64,000 bases of DNA, taken from positions 24,959 to 88,958 of the forward strand of contig CANLQD010000013.1 of NCBI GenBank assembly GCA_947493175.1, written 5' to 3'. Shown in pieces: positions 44,538 to 53,382 of this stretch. The DNA is from an uncultured Flavobacteriaceae bacterium. Its GTDB lineage: Bacteria > Bacteroidota > Bacteroidia > Flavobacteriales > Flavobacteriaceae. A program made the translations under genes and the position numbers. A model generated the notes under the pieces. The model saw only the letters and a program-made list of their open reading frames with translations. It did no database searches and was not told the origin of the DNA. Within the stretch, counting starts at the first letter, position 1; every line of letters begins with the position of its first letter.

Positions 44538-45500
44538 TTATTTAACAGACTTTAACCAAGCATCTGGCGATTGGGTCGCTTTTATGTTGCGAAGCGCGGT
44601 CAAGGCCTCATCGGCATCGGTGTAACTGTCGTAAGAGACAATATGCAATCCCGACTCATTTATACCCAAATATGATGCATTAAATCCGATACGGGTAAGC
44701 TGACGTATTTTTTTATCGGCATTTTTCTGAAATCGAAACGCTCCCGCAATAATATGGTGTACTTTTTTAGAACTGTCGAACGCCCTTGCCTTTTTTATGG
44801 TCTTTAGGGTAAGGGGAGGCAATTCCATAGGTGTCGTATCGAAAAAAGTTGCCTCTTGAATTTGCTTGGAAACCTGTTCTTGGGCTTCTTCTTGAGCCAG
44901 TTGCCGGTTTTCCAGATTATTTTGATAGGCACGGTATCCGGTGAATCCTGTGGATAAGGCTAATAAAAAGATAGCGGCATATTTTAGATAGGGCCTAAAA
45001 GAAGTATTTTCACGCTTTTCAGGAGTGACTAAAAAAGGAACTTGTTCTTCCATAGCAACAACTTCTTCCTTTAAGATTTCCCTGGTGACCGGAGCCGATT
45101 TGAAAGAAGCCAATCCGAACGAAGAAGTGAGGTAATTAACTTGTTCTGAAGGCTGAAATTGAACTTTACCTTCTTTGTTCATCCGCAAATCACCAATATT
45201 CGGTAATACTAACTGTTCTCCCGACTGTAGTCTTTTCCTCCATACCGAAACAGTCTCCGAAACCTTTTGTAGCATCGACTCATAATCAGTTTTCTCAGCA
45301 TCGGCCATATAGGAAACCAACAAACCATCATTAGAGGTTAATTGGCTGTTGAACGAAAGAATTTTAGTTGGGGGATACAGCGTATGTGAGGCCTTATGAA
45401 GTGTTGCCGATTTCTTTTGGGTCAAGAACGCACCAAAGCCTGGAATAACCACACAGTTATACCGATACAAAAGCTCATTTAGATAGTGTTCTACTCCCAT
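44538..45500 (-). CDS. HU-CCDC81 and SPOR domain protein
   Basis: A 320-residue protein with three parts. The N-terminal region (1-145) matches the bacterial HU-CCDC81 domain pair (CVVIPGFGAFLTQKKSA, and LVLPNIGDLRMNKEGKVQF). A single membrane helix follows at about 170-187 (YLKYAAIFLLALSTGFTGYR). The C-terminal SPOR domain (about 245-318) begins HHIIAGAFRFQKNADKKIRQ. SPOR binds denuded peptidoglycan at division sites, while the HU-like part would face the cytoplasm. It is divergent from dprA (104 bp). A role in division-linked envelope organisation is inferred. Confidence 0.85.
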   Translation of the reverse strand: MGVEHYLNELLYRYNCVVIPGFGAFLTQKKSATLHKASHTLYPPTKILSFNSQLTSNDGLLVSYMADAEKTDYESMLQKVSETVSVWRKRLQSGEQLVLPNIGDLRMNKEGKVQFQPSEQVNYLTSSFGLASFKSAPVTREILKEEVVAMEEQVPFLVTPEKRENTSFRPYLKYAAIFLLALSTGFTGYRAYQNNLENRQLAQEEAQEQVSKQIQEATFFDTTPMELPPLTLKTIKKARAFDSSKKVHHIIAGAFRFQKNADKKIRQLTRIGFNASYLGINESGLHIVSYDSYTDADEALTALRNIKATQSPDAWLKSVK

Positions 45501-45604
45501 CAGGACAAATATGAAAAAAATGAAGCGATTTAAAACCCCTCGACTTTACTTTTTATTAACATTATAATTTGTGTATTTTGTGGATAACTTATCGTGTTTT
45601 TTAA

Positions 45605-46708
45605 ATGACTACTAATGAACTTCTTGCGGTCTTAAGACTCCAAAACATCCCGAATATCGGGGACGTTACGGCCAAAAAACTAATTGCTCATTGTGGAAGT
45701 CCAACGGCCATTTTCACCGATAAGTTGCACCACCTCCAGAAAATCGATGGCATTGGTACCATGACCTTGAGAGGGCTGCACGATCGCGAATACCTAAAAT
45801 CGGCGGAAGCCGAATTGCGTTATATCGAGGATACCAAAAGTAGCTTTAGTTATTTCATGGATGCAGATTATCCCCATTATCTAAAGCATTGTTTGGATGC
45901 TCCCATTTTGTTTTTCAAAAGAGGGAATATCGCGCTGCAGGGGAGAAAGATCATTAGCATTGTGGGCACGCGCAAAATTACGAGCTATGGGACGGCCCTA
46001 TGTGAAAAACTAATAGCCGATTTGGCACCGCTTGATCCAATTATCGTAAGCGGATTTGCCTATGGGGTGGATATTTGTGCTCAAAGGGCAGCCGTGAAAC
46101 ACGGCTTACAGACTATCGGTTGTTTGGCTCACGGATTGAATCAGATATATCCAAAAGTACATCGTAAATATGTACAGGATGTATCGCAAAATGGCGGTTT
46201 TATTACGGAGTTCTGGAGTAGTAGTAACCCCGATAGGGAGAATTTTTTGAAACGCAATCGAGTTATTGCCGGGATAGCGGAAGCTACAGTGGTCATAGAA
46301 TCTGCAGAGAAGGGAGGTAGCCTTGTTACCGCCGATATCGCCAATAGCTATAATCGCGATGTGTTTGCTTTCCCAGGTCGTGCAGGGGACAAATACAGCG
46401 CTGGTTGTAATAATTTGATCAAAAAACAACAAGCACATATGATTACCTCGGCGGCCGATTTGATTTACATGTTGGGCTGGCAGTTAGAATCTCAAGAAGA
46501 AAAGCCCGTGCAAAAACAATTATTCGTAGAATTGGATACTACTGAAAAAGCTATTTATGGGTATTTGCAAAAAGATGGAAAACAGCAACTCGATAGTATT
46601 GCACTGGAATGTAAAATTCCGGTATTTAAGGTGTCATCGACACTGTTGAATATGGAAATGAAGGGAGTCGTACGTCCCTTACCGGGAAAGCTGTTTGAAG
46701 CTATATGA
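45605..46708 (+). CDS. dprA: DNA-processing protein DprA
   Basis: The 367-residue protein has three parts. An N-terminal helix-hairpin-helix-like region contains IPNIGDVTAKKLIAHCGS. The central Rossmann domain contains SIVGTRKITSYG, VSGFAYGVDICAQ and RNRVIAGIAEATVVIESAEK, with GGSLVTADIA following. The C-terminal winged-helix module is QQLDSIALECKIPVFKVSST. DprA protects incoming single-stranded DNA and loads RecA during natural transformation; the gene is conserved even in non-competent bacteria. It is followed by two GACC-n4-GGTC elements. Confidence 0.93.
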   Translation: MTTNELLAVLRLQNIPNIGDVTAKKLIAHCGSPTAIFTDKLHHLQKIDGIGTMTLRGLHDREYLKSAEAELRYIEDTKSSFSYFMDADYPHYLKHCLDAPILFFKRGNIALQGRKIISIVGTRKITSYGTALCEKLIADLAPLDPIIVSGFAYGVDICAQRAAVKHGLQTIGCLAHGLNQIYPKVHRKYVQDVSQNGGFITEFWSSSNPDRENFLKRNRVIAGIAEATVVIESAEKGGSLVTADIANSYNRDVFAFPGRAGDKYSAGCNNLIKKQQAHMITSAADLIYMLGWQLESQEEKPVQKQLFVELDTTEKAIYGYLQKDGKQQLDSIALECKIPVFKVSSTLLNMEMKGVVRPLPGKLFEAI

Positions 46709-46710
46709 CC

Positions 46711-46722
46711 GACCGAGCGGTC
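46711..46722. promoter_or_regulatory. GACC-n4-GGTC operator-like palindrome, site 3
   Basis: GACC-GAGC-GGTC is a perfect inverted repeat starting 3 bp after the dprA stop. It has the same half-sites and spacing as the element upstream of tetR (19098). Confidence 0.4.
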
Positions 46723-46829
46723 TGTTACGACCACTTTCGCTTCTCATACCTTAAAAAAGCTGGTGTTCATCGATGAAAGGCAACCCATGACCTGAACCTT
46801 GACATGATTTTGAATGTAGTGTTGGAGCT

Positions 46830-46854
46830 AAAACCGACTACTTGGTCGGTTTTT
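46830..46854. terminator. Palindrome between dprA and trpS (terminator and operator-like)
   Basis: AAAACCGAC (46830-46838) pairs with GTCGGTTTT (46845-46853) around a 6-nt loop, giving a 9-bp hairpin followed by T. It serves the convergent dprA and trpS genes. It also contains GACT-ACTT-GGTC, close to the operator pattern near tetR. Confidence 0.6.
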
Positions 46855-46881
46855 CAAAATCTAAAAACGTAGCAACACGAC

Positions 46882-47850
46882 TTAGTAACCAACTTTATCG
46901 CGAACCCTGGTTAAAACAGTGTCTGCTACTTTCTTGGCTTTTTCGGCCCCAATGGCAAGTGCCTCATCTACCTCGTTCAGATGTGCCATGTAGTAATCGA
47001 ATTTTTCACGAGCCTCCCCGAATTTTTCGACGACTACTTCGAACAAGGCCTGCTTTGCATGTCCATAGCCATAGTTTCCCGCAAGGTAATTGGCACTCAT
47101 TTCTTCGATTTGTTCTTGGGAGGCTAGAATTTTATAAAGAGCAAATACATTATCGTTCGAGGGATCTTTCGGTTCTTCCATAGGCGTACTATCCGTTTTG
47201 ATACCCATGATCTGTTTTCGCAAACGCTTATCGGTTTGAAATAGGTTGATCAGATTCCCCTTGCTCTTGCTCATTTTTTCGCCATCGGTCCCAGGCACGT
47301 ACATAGTAGCTTCCTGAACCTGCGCTTCGGGAAGTACAAAAGTTTCGCCCAGCTGCGCATGAAAACGGGAAGCAACGTCCCGCGTCATCTCCAAATGCTG
47401 TAATTGGTCCTTTCCTACGGGAACGATATTCGCATCGTATAGCAAGATATCGGCTGCCATTAACATGGGGTATGTGAAAAGGCCAGCGTTGACATCTTCC
47501 AAACGATCGGCCTTGTCCTTGAACGAATGCGCCAAGGTCAATCGTTGGTATGGGAAAAAACAGCTGAGGTACCATGCCAGTTCGGTCACCTGGGGTACAT
47601 CGCTCTGTCTATAAAAAACAGTTTTATCGATATCCAGGCCAAAAGCAAGCCAAGTGGCCGCTGTGGCGTATGTGTTATGGCGCAGTTCTTCCCCATTTTT
47701 AATCTGGGTAAGGGAGTGCATATCCGCTATAAAGAGAAAAGATTCGTTTTGAGGGTCGCTGGCCATCTGAATAGCGGGAACAATAGCCCCTAGAATATTT
47801 CCAAGATGAGGAACGCCCGTACTTTGTATGCCTGTTAGTATTCTTGCCAT
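46882..47850 (-). CDS. trpS: Tryptophan-tRNA ligase
   Basis: This 322-residue class I synthetase has the HIGH-like PHLGN (14-18) after LTGIQSTGV, the AHSFKDKA and YPMLMAADILLYDA segments, and KMSKS (192-196). The start is ATG 47850 (MARILTGIQSTG); the in-frame sequence further upstream adds an unrelated hydrophobic stretch. It charges tRNA-Trp. A TACATTTG box lies 21 bp upstream. Confidence 0.95.
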   Translation of the reverse strand: MARILTGIQSTGVPHLGNILGAIVPAIQMASDPQNESFLFIADMHSLTQIKNGEELRHNTYATAATWLAFGLDIDKTVFYRQSDVPQVTELAWYLSCFFPYQRLTLAHSFKDKADRLEDVNAGLFTYPMLMAADILLYDANIVPVGKDQLQHLEMTRDVASRFHAQLGETFVLPEAQVQEATMYVPGTDGEKMSKSKGNLINLFQTDKRLRKQIMGIKTDSTPMEEPKDPSNDNVFALYKILASQEQIEEMSANYLAGNYGYGHAKQALFEVVVEKFGEAREKFDYYMAHLNEVDEALAIGAEKAKKVADTVLTRVRDKVGY

Positions 47851-47870
47851 TATGATGAGTTCAAAGAAAA

Positions 47871-47878
47871 CAAATGTA
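47871..47878 (-). promoter_or_regulatory. Promoter -7 box for trpS
   Basis: On the minus strand TACATTTG is an exact TAnnTTTG match 21 bp before the trpS start. The -33 element is not obvious. Confidence 0.5.
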
Positions 47879-47943
47879 TGACAAATCATAAAAAAGGCGC
47901 GCGTTTGTCAACAAACAATGCTACGCTTACGGCATCAATATAA

Positions 47944-48720
47944 ATGCCTATTTTTGGCCTCATGCTTCGGTTTTTCAAAAATATTGGCCATGTGCTCTTT
48001 CGTATTTGGTTCTATCTATTGGTCGCCTTACCCATTTTGGTACTATTTCCGTTTTTGTTGCTCTTCACGATTTCGGAAAAGACCTATCCACAATTTTTTT
48101 GGTTGGCCAGAAATATTTGGGCCAATGTAATTTTATATGGCATGGGTTGCCCTCCTCGTATTAAACGGGAACAAAAGTTGAAAAAAGGAAAAAGCTACAT
48201 GCTGGTCGCCAACCATACGAGTATGCTCGATATTATGCTGATGCTTCGCATTAGTCGAAACCCTTTTGTTTTTGTCGGTAAAAAGGAACTGGTCAAGATA
48301 CCCGTATTCGGTTTTTTTTACAAACGAGTCTGTATTATGGTAGACCGGGGAGATACCCGAAGTAGAACAGGGGTGTATCGGCGTGCCCAACGCAGATTGA
48401 ATCAAGGATTAAGCATCTGTATTTTTCCAGAAGGAGGAGTGCCCGATGAGTCGATCTTATTGGATGACTTTAAAGATGGTGCCTTTAAAATGGCCATTGC
48501 CCATCAAATACCAATCGTTCCCATCACTTTTTATGATGGAAAAAAACGCTTTTCCTTTACTTTTCTAAGTGGAGGGCCAGGACTTTTACGTGCACGCATA
48601 CACCCGTTTTTTGAAACTGCTATCCTATCGGAAGAAGACAAGATAACACTTAGGGAAGAGGTGCGTGAAATAATCCTGAAAGAACTACAGACCTATAACG
48701 GTAAAAAACTAGCGGTGTAG
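47944..48720 (+). CDS. plsC: 1-acyl-sn-glycerol-3-phosphate acyltransferase
   Basis: The 258-residue acyltransferase has one or two N-terminal hydrophobic segments, the catalytic NHTSMLD (HxxxxD), VDRGDTRSR and the acceptor motif FPEGG. It makes phosphatidate from lysophosphatidate at the inner membrane. It is divergent from trpS. An alternative ATG lies 18 bp downstream (MLRFFKN). Confidence 0.9.
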   Translation: MPIFGLMLRFFKNIGHVLFRIWFYLLVALPILVLFPFLLLFTISEKTYPQFFWLARNIWANVILYGMGCPPRIKREQKLKKGKSYMLVANHTSMLDIMLMLRISRNPFVFVGKKELVKIPVFGFFYKRVCIMVDRGDTRSRTGVYRRAQRRLNQGLSICIFPEGGVPDESILLDDFKDGAFKMAIAHQIPIVPITFYDGKKRFSFTFLSGGPGLLRARIHPFFETAILSEEDKITLREEVREIILKELQTYNGKKLAV

Positions 48721-48739
48721 CGATTTCACTTTGGCACGG

Positions 48740-50065
48740 CTAAAACGTTCTATATTCAGAATCGAGGTACTGGTTGGCCTCCTCTTCCGCAAATTTAGCC
48801 GTTTCACTATCCCAATGTAGGGTCTTGTTCGGAAAGCGGCCCGCAATAACCCCTAGCAAAATGGTTTCGGTAAGTCGTGCAGCATACGAAAAGGGAGCAC
48901 TACAACTAGCTTTTCCAAGGCAGGCATCTACGAATTGGTGGTAATGTTTCTTTCCCTCGGATTCATAGTCGCGCACTGGGGCCCCTAGATCAAACGATTT
49001 GATATCTATTTCTTGGTATTCACCATCGACTATCAACTGCGGTAGCTTCATGAAGTGGGGCAGATATAAACGACCTTTTTCTCCAATGAACATGGCACCT
49101 TGGTCATGTAATTTTTCTCCATTGGGCAATGAAAGATCTTCCCGCTGTTGGGAGGCGCCTTCCCCATCGTACCATACCCATTTGAGCGTTTCGGTAGTGT
49201 ATTCCGTACCGGGAAATTCGTAAATGACCGTGTTTTGTTCCGGGTATCCGAAGCCATTGGGTTTCCTACAGTGATTGGTAATCGTTTTGGGAACATCCAG
49301 GGCCAAAGCATTGTATGGGGTGTCGAATATATGTACCCCCATATCTCCTAAGGTTCCACAGCCGTAATCGACTAATTTTCGCCAGTTGCCAGGATGGTAA
49401 ATACCTTCTTTATAAGGCCTTTCTGCCGAGGTTCCTAGCCAAAGATTCCAATCTAAGGTTTCGGGTATGGGATCATTACCTTCAGGAGCTGGCCCGTCGT
49501 ATCCCCAGTTTTTTGGAGACCATGCACGTACCGTACTTACTTTTCCAATGATACCGGATTGAATTAACAGCGTCGCTAGCTTATAGTCATAAAAGGAATG
49601 CACCTGAATGCCCATTTGGGTGATGAGATTTTTTTCTGCCGCCATTTTCCGCATGGCTCTTGCCTCCGTAACATGATGGGTCAACGGTTTTTGACAATAA
49701 ACCGGTTTGTTCATCTCCATGGCCATCATAGAAGCGGGGGCGTGTGTGTGGTCGGGTGTCGAAACAATGACCGCATCAATATTCTTTACCATTTCCTTAA
49801 ACAGGATTCGATAGTCGGAAAATGTTTTTGCCTTGGGATGTAGTTTTTTGGCAGCGGCCAAATTGGTGGCATCCACATCGCACAAGGCAACCACATCTAC
49901 CAACGCATGTGATGAGATGGCCTTAAGGTCTTCACCGCCCATATTGCCGACACCGATATGGGCGGTTCTAAGACGTTTGTCATTTTGGAAAGCCCATAAT
50001 CCCGAAGGCATGAGGGCGATGGAAGATAAGGCTGCGGTATTTTTTAGAAACTCCCTTTTAGTCAT
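48740..50065 (-). CDS. Gfo/Idh/MocA family oxidoreductase, secreted type
   Basis: This 441-residue protein has a Tat-like leader (TKREFLKNTAALSSIALMPS) with KR in place of RR. The NAD-binding start HIGVGNMGG follows, then CDVDATN, and QKPLTH as the variant of the family's EKP motif. It should oxidise or modify sugars or cyclitols with a bound nicotinamide cofactor, probably in the periplasm. Start 50065 follows the DUF1080 gene by 17 bp, so the two form an operon. Such pairs occur in polysaccharide-degrading Bacteroidota. Confidence 0.87.
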   Translation of the reverse strand: MTKREFLKNTAALSSIALMPSGLWAFQNDKRLRTAHIGVGNMGGEDLKAISSHALVDVVALCDVDATNLAAAKKLHPKAKTFSDYRILFKEMVKNIDAVIVSTPDHTHAPASMMAMEMNKPVYCQKPLTHHVTEARAMRKMAAEKNLITQMGIQVHSFYDYKLATLLIQSGIIGKVSTVRAWSPKNWGYDGPAPEGNDPIPETLDWNLWLGTSAERPYKEGIYHPGNWRKLVDYGCGTLGDMGVHIFDTPYNALALDVPKTITNHCRKPNGFGYPEQNTVIYEFPGTEYTTETLKWVWYDGEGASQQREDLSLPNGEKLHDQGAMFIGEKGRLYLPHFMKLPQLIVDGEYQEIDIKSFDLGAPVRDYESEGKKHYHQFVDACLGKASCSAPFSYAARLTETILLGVIAGRFPNKTLHWDSETAKFAEEEANQYLDSEYRTF

Positions 50066-50082
50066 AATGGTCGGATGATGAT

Positions 50083-50832
50083 TTATAGACGTTTGATCTT
50101 GATATTTCGAAACCACAAAGGACTATCGTGATCTTGCAGTCCAATATAGCCTGACTTAAATGTACCATATTTTGGGTAATCCTTCCACTTTCCCTTGGCT
50201 TTTCTTTCATACCAGTCGGCCGACCAAGGCTCAAAGGATAGTACTTTTTTCCCATTCAGCCAATGCGTTACAAGCTCTGGTGTAAAAATGATACGGGACG
50301 TATTCCATTCCCCAGCAGGTTTTACATTTTTTTGGGAACTGTCAGGAATATGCATGGCGTAGTTTGCACCGGTCTTTTGCCATTCTTCCAGTTTGGCGTT
50401 GTTGATTTCCTCCCATTGCAGGTCATCTAAGAGCTGGTATTCCGGGGCAATTTCAGGAGGGGAACCAAATCCTTCTTGAATATGATAGAGGATGCCACTA
50501 TTACCGCCCTTCGGCAGCTTCCATTCAAGATAGAGCTCGAAATTATCGAATTCTTCGGCCCCGTAAATGATGTCATTCCCTCCTTTGAGATCTGCTTCCG
50601 TTCTTTTTTCTGTATCGAAAGTAAGGGTTCCGTTTTCAATGACCCACTGCGGGGGTAAAGAATCCCCATTATAGGCGCGCCAGCCTTTGGTGCTGGTGCC
50701 ATCGAACAGAATTATCCATTCCGAGGGTGCTTCATTGTTTAGGGGTTCAGGTGTTCCAGAGGCTTTTTGTTTGTTGCCTTTACAAGACCAAAGTACTAGG
50801 AACGCTACAAATATTCCGACTCTTTTTTGCAT
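50083..50832 (-). CDS. DUF1080 (3-keto-disaccharide hydrolase-like) lipoprotein
   Basis: A 249-residue lipoprotein with lipobox LWSC and a concanavalin-like DUF1080 domain (FDGTSTKGWRAYNGD, LYLEWKLPKGGNSGILYH, FKSGYIGLQDHDSPLWFRNI). DUF1080 includes enzymes that cleave 3-keto-glycosides, which matches the downstream oxidoreductase that could make or reduce 3-keto sugars. It should sit on the periplasmic or outer-membrane face. The natural glycoside is unknown. Confidence 0.86.
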   Translation of the reverse strand: MQKRVGIFVAFLVLWSCKGNKQKASGTPEPLNNEAPSEWIILFDGTSTKGWRAYNGDSLPPQWVIENGTLTFDTEKRTEADLKGGNDIIYGAEEFDNFELYLEWKLPKGGNSGILYHIQEGFGSPPEIAPEYQLLDDLQWEEINNAKLEEWQKTGANYAMHIPDSSQKNVKPAGEWNTSRIIFTPELVTHWLNGKKVLSFEPWSADWYERKAKGKWKDYPKYGTFKSGYIGLQDHDSPLWFRNIKIKRL

Positions 50833-50926
50833 AGAGGATAGCTTTTGATAACAAGATACAAGTTAGTTTACAATTCGGTAAAAAGAGGGTAAACCGTGAA
50901 TGCAAGCGATTCCCTGATCAATAAAA

Positions 50927-50951
50927 AAGCCCCAGTATTTTACCGGGGCTT
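50927..50951. terminator. Hairpin terminator in the 50833-51152 gap
   Basis: AAGCCCC (50927-50933) pairs with GGGGCTT (50945-50951) around an 11-nt loop, preceded by an A-run. On the minus strand this becomes a stem followed by TTTTTTAT, a terminator for the barrel gene ending at 51153. Confidence 0.7.
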
Positions 50952-50960
50952 CAAAAGGGG

Positions 50961-51076
50961 GTCGTTGCGCTCCACAACGACCAACCTAACCAACTTCGTG
51001 AGGCCTTCCTTCGTCAAGTGGCGAAGCCACACTGACGAAGGAACTGGCCGACTGCACCCCGACCGCAGCGTCGGGG
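50961..51076. other. Cluster of three further hairpins in the same gap
   Basis: GTCGTTG/CAACGAC (50961-50981) is followed by a long arm TTCCTTCGTCA/TGACGAAGGAA (51006-51043), which encloses GTGGC/GCCAC (51018-51030). CCCCGAC/GTCGGGG (51057-51076) is the third. No gene is present. The density suggests a structured 3' UTR or a palindromic repeat element. Confidence 0.6.
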
Positions 51077-51152
51077 TCTGCATGCTTTTTGTCAAGTTCA
51101 AATTCTTGCGAACGTTTCTTTGAACCGATGAATATCAAGGCTTATTTTCTTT

Positions 51153-52766
51153 CTAAAACCGAAAACTCAACCCACTGTACACCCCTACTGAAAAAGGTTG
51201 AAAAGTACCGTCGACATTCGAGAATGTATTCAATTGATATTTGAAAACCGGTTCAATGTTCAGTCGTACTTTTGAAGTGAAATTGTAGTTGAGGCCAAAA
51301 CCTACATTGGTACTGAAATTAACACTATTTACATTATTCGCCTCTCCAACCTCTAAAGTTTCATTCCCGGAGGTAAGTGCTACGGAGTTATCGACCAAGA
51401 ACAAAGAACTGAATCCTCCAATGAGATTAACGCCAAACTTCTTGTCGACCAATGCATAATTAAGCTCTAATGGAACTTCGAGATAACCAAATTGTTGCGA
51501 CATGGTACCTTCTCTGGCAGGTGAGACAGCGTTTACATCCAAGGCCTGTGCCGGCATTTCATTAACGCTTTGTGTAGTTTGCCCAGCCTTGCTTTGAACG
51601 ACCAGACTCCGAGAGTTCAGGGCATAATCTATATTGTCGATCTGTCCGCTGTTAGATCCTTCTAGGGAAGCGGTAAATTCAATATCATCGGTACCGTACC
51701 CATAATCAACACGATGTACCCCTGAACGTACGCTTAGTTTATCGCTGATTTCGTAGGCAATGGAGAGCCCATAACTCAAATTTGTGTCTCCGGACTTGGA
51801 GTTAGGCACAAAAATCGAATGCACGGGAGAACCCTCTCCAAAGGCACTATAAAAAACAGGTGCGATACTGGGCCCAGCCGACCAACGACCTGTACTGCTT
51901 TCGGCAACAGCCTCTTCTTCTTCCTGCTGATCTTTGATCTCATCAAAAATAGACTTCTTCTGATTTTCAGGATCCTTCGATTTTTCACCAACATTTTCTT
52001 CCGTTTGGGCAATACCTTCCCCCACAGTTTCTTTTGTGGAACTTTTTAGGTCTTTTCGATTCTTCCCATTTTGTATCGGGTCGGAATCGGAATCATTTTG
52101 TGCAACTGCAGTTGTGCGGTCCTCGGATTGACTTCCTTTTTCTTTTATACTATTGACAGGGTCGGTTTTGTTGACATTTGCCACTGCTTCATCGGCTTGT
52201 ATCGAAGGAGTGTTCACTTTGTTTGGTAAATAATCGGTTTTTTCCCTATTCTGATCCGCTAGGATGGTTTGAGACCCTTTTTCCCTTAAATTCGGGCTCA
52301 ACGGTTGATTGCCTTTTTGGTTCGAAGTTTCAATGGAATTGTCCTTTTTGGTTTCTGAAGATTCGGTGGTAGTAAAACCATCTTTCGAGCTGTCTTCTAC
52401 GGTTTTTTGTAACTCTTTTTCCCCGCCATCCTTAGTATCTACGATGGCATCTTCCCGGCTTTCGATTTTTTCTTCGAAAGGAGTAGTCATTTGATTCTGT
52501 TGCGTGTCAGTATCCTTCTTATGATTTTGTTCAGTATCCGTAATGGTAGGGGTGTTATTGTTGGTGTTTTCGAACGGATTTATGGCCCAGAAGGCGATCA
52601 ACAACCCGGCCGCTACACCTGCTAGCTTCCACCATAGCGGTATAAGCCTTCGCGAATTCTTTTTATCCAGCGAATCTTCCAACCGCTTCCATACCTTTTC
52701 ATCAGGTATTTCCGAGAAGCCTTGGAATTTTTCCCGAACAAGTTCGTCTAATTTCTTTTTTCCCAT
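51153..52766 (-). CDS. Anti-sigma-like N-terminus fused to outer-membrane beta-barrel
   Basis: The 537-residue protein has four parts in order. A cytoplasmic helical segment (1-40) reads FQGFSEIPDEKVWKRLEDSL, the pattern seen in Bacteroidota anti-sigma-like proteins. A membrane helix follows at about 43-62. Then comes a low-complexity Asn/Gln/Lys/Glu/Thr-rich linker to about 295. Last is a C-terminal barrel of the OmpA/PorT-like type with alternating strands ending in aromatic residues (VYSGLSFRF). It would span both membranes in one chain. It lies 49 bp downstream of the ECF sigma gene, so sensing by the barrel and sigma control by the N-terminus is plausible. Confidence 0.75.
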   Translation of the reverse strand: MGKKKLDELVREKFQGFSEIPDEKVWKRLEDSLDKKNSRRLIPLWWKLAGVAAGLLIAFWAINPFENTNNNTPTITDTEQNHKKDTDTQQNQMTTPFEEKIESREDAIVDTKDGGEKELQKTVEDSSKDGFTTTESSETKKDNSIETSNQKGNQPLSPNLREKGSQTILADQNREKTDYLPNKVNTPSIQADEAVANVNKTDPVNSIKEKGSQSEDRTTAVAQNDSDSDPIQNGKNRKDLKSSTKETVGEGIAQTEENVGEKSKDPENQKKSIFDEIKDQQEEEEAVAESSTGRWSAGPSIAPVFYSAFGEGSPVHSIFVPNSKSGDTNLSYGLSIAYEISDKLSVRSGVHRVDYGYGTDDIEFTASLEGSNSGQIDNIDYALNSRSLVVQSKAGQTTQSVNEMPAQALDVNAVSPAREGTMSQQFGYLEVPLELNYALVDKKFGVNLIGGFSSLFLVDNSVALTSGNETLEVGEANNVNSVNFSTNVGFGLNYNFTSKVRLNIEPVFKYQLNTFSNVDGTFQPFSVGVYSGLSFRF

Positions 52767-52815
52767 TTTCTAATGGTTTAAACAATTTTTAATTTTCTTT
52801 TCTAGCAAAATATTT

Positions 52816-53382
52816 TCATAATTGATGGTCCATCAAAAAAAACAAAACACCTATGATGGCTTTGTCTTTGTTGGCCTCAATTTTTTCTTTTAGCAACATT
52901 CTGGCACGGGCCAAATTGGATTTGGAAGTGCCCGTTGAAGTGCCCAATTCCGCTCCTATTTCCTTGTGTGTGTATCCATCCATTACATACATATTAAAGG
53001 TAAGGCGGTACTTGTTGGGTAATTCCTGTATATATTTGAGCAGCGTCTGCAAATTAATGTCCATGGCATTTGACGCTACTTCTACCTCTTCTTCCATGTT
53101 CTCCGATACTACGCTCAGGTGTTCCTGTTTTCGATATTTTTGGAGCACGGTATTCACGGTAATCCGCTTCATCCAACCTTCAAAAGAGCCCTTGGATCCA
53201 TATTGATGAATTTTATCGAAAATGGTCATAAAGCTGTCGTGTAGGTTGTCCTCGGCCTCTGTTTTATTGCGCGAATACTTAAGGCAGATACCGAACAATA
53301 TCCCGGAATACTTCCGATACAACTGTTCCTGCGCTTGTCGGTTACCCTGTTTGCAGTTATGTACGAGCTCTTCTAAACTCAA
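52816..53382 (-). CDS. ECF-type RNA polymerase sigma factor
   Basis: The 188-residue sigma factor has region 2 (QEQLYRKYSGILFGICLKYS, then EAEDNLHDSFMTIFDKI, and FEGWMKRITVNTVL) and region 4 with helix-turn-helix GYTHKEIGAELGTSTGTSKS. The start overlaps the lipoprotein stop by 4 bp. The trans-envelope protein downstream is the likely anti-sigma partner. The target promoters are unknown. Confidence 0.92.
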   Translation of the reverse strand: MSLEELVHNCKQGNRQAQEQLYRKYSGILFGICLKYSRNKTEAEDNLHDSFMTIFDKIHQYGSKGSFEGWMKRITVNTVLQKYRKQEHLSVVSENMEEEVEVASNAMDINLQTLLKYIQELPNKYRLTFNMYVMDGYTHKEIGAELGTSTGTSKSNLARARMLLKEKIEANKDKAIIGVLFFLMDHQL

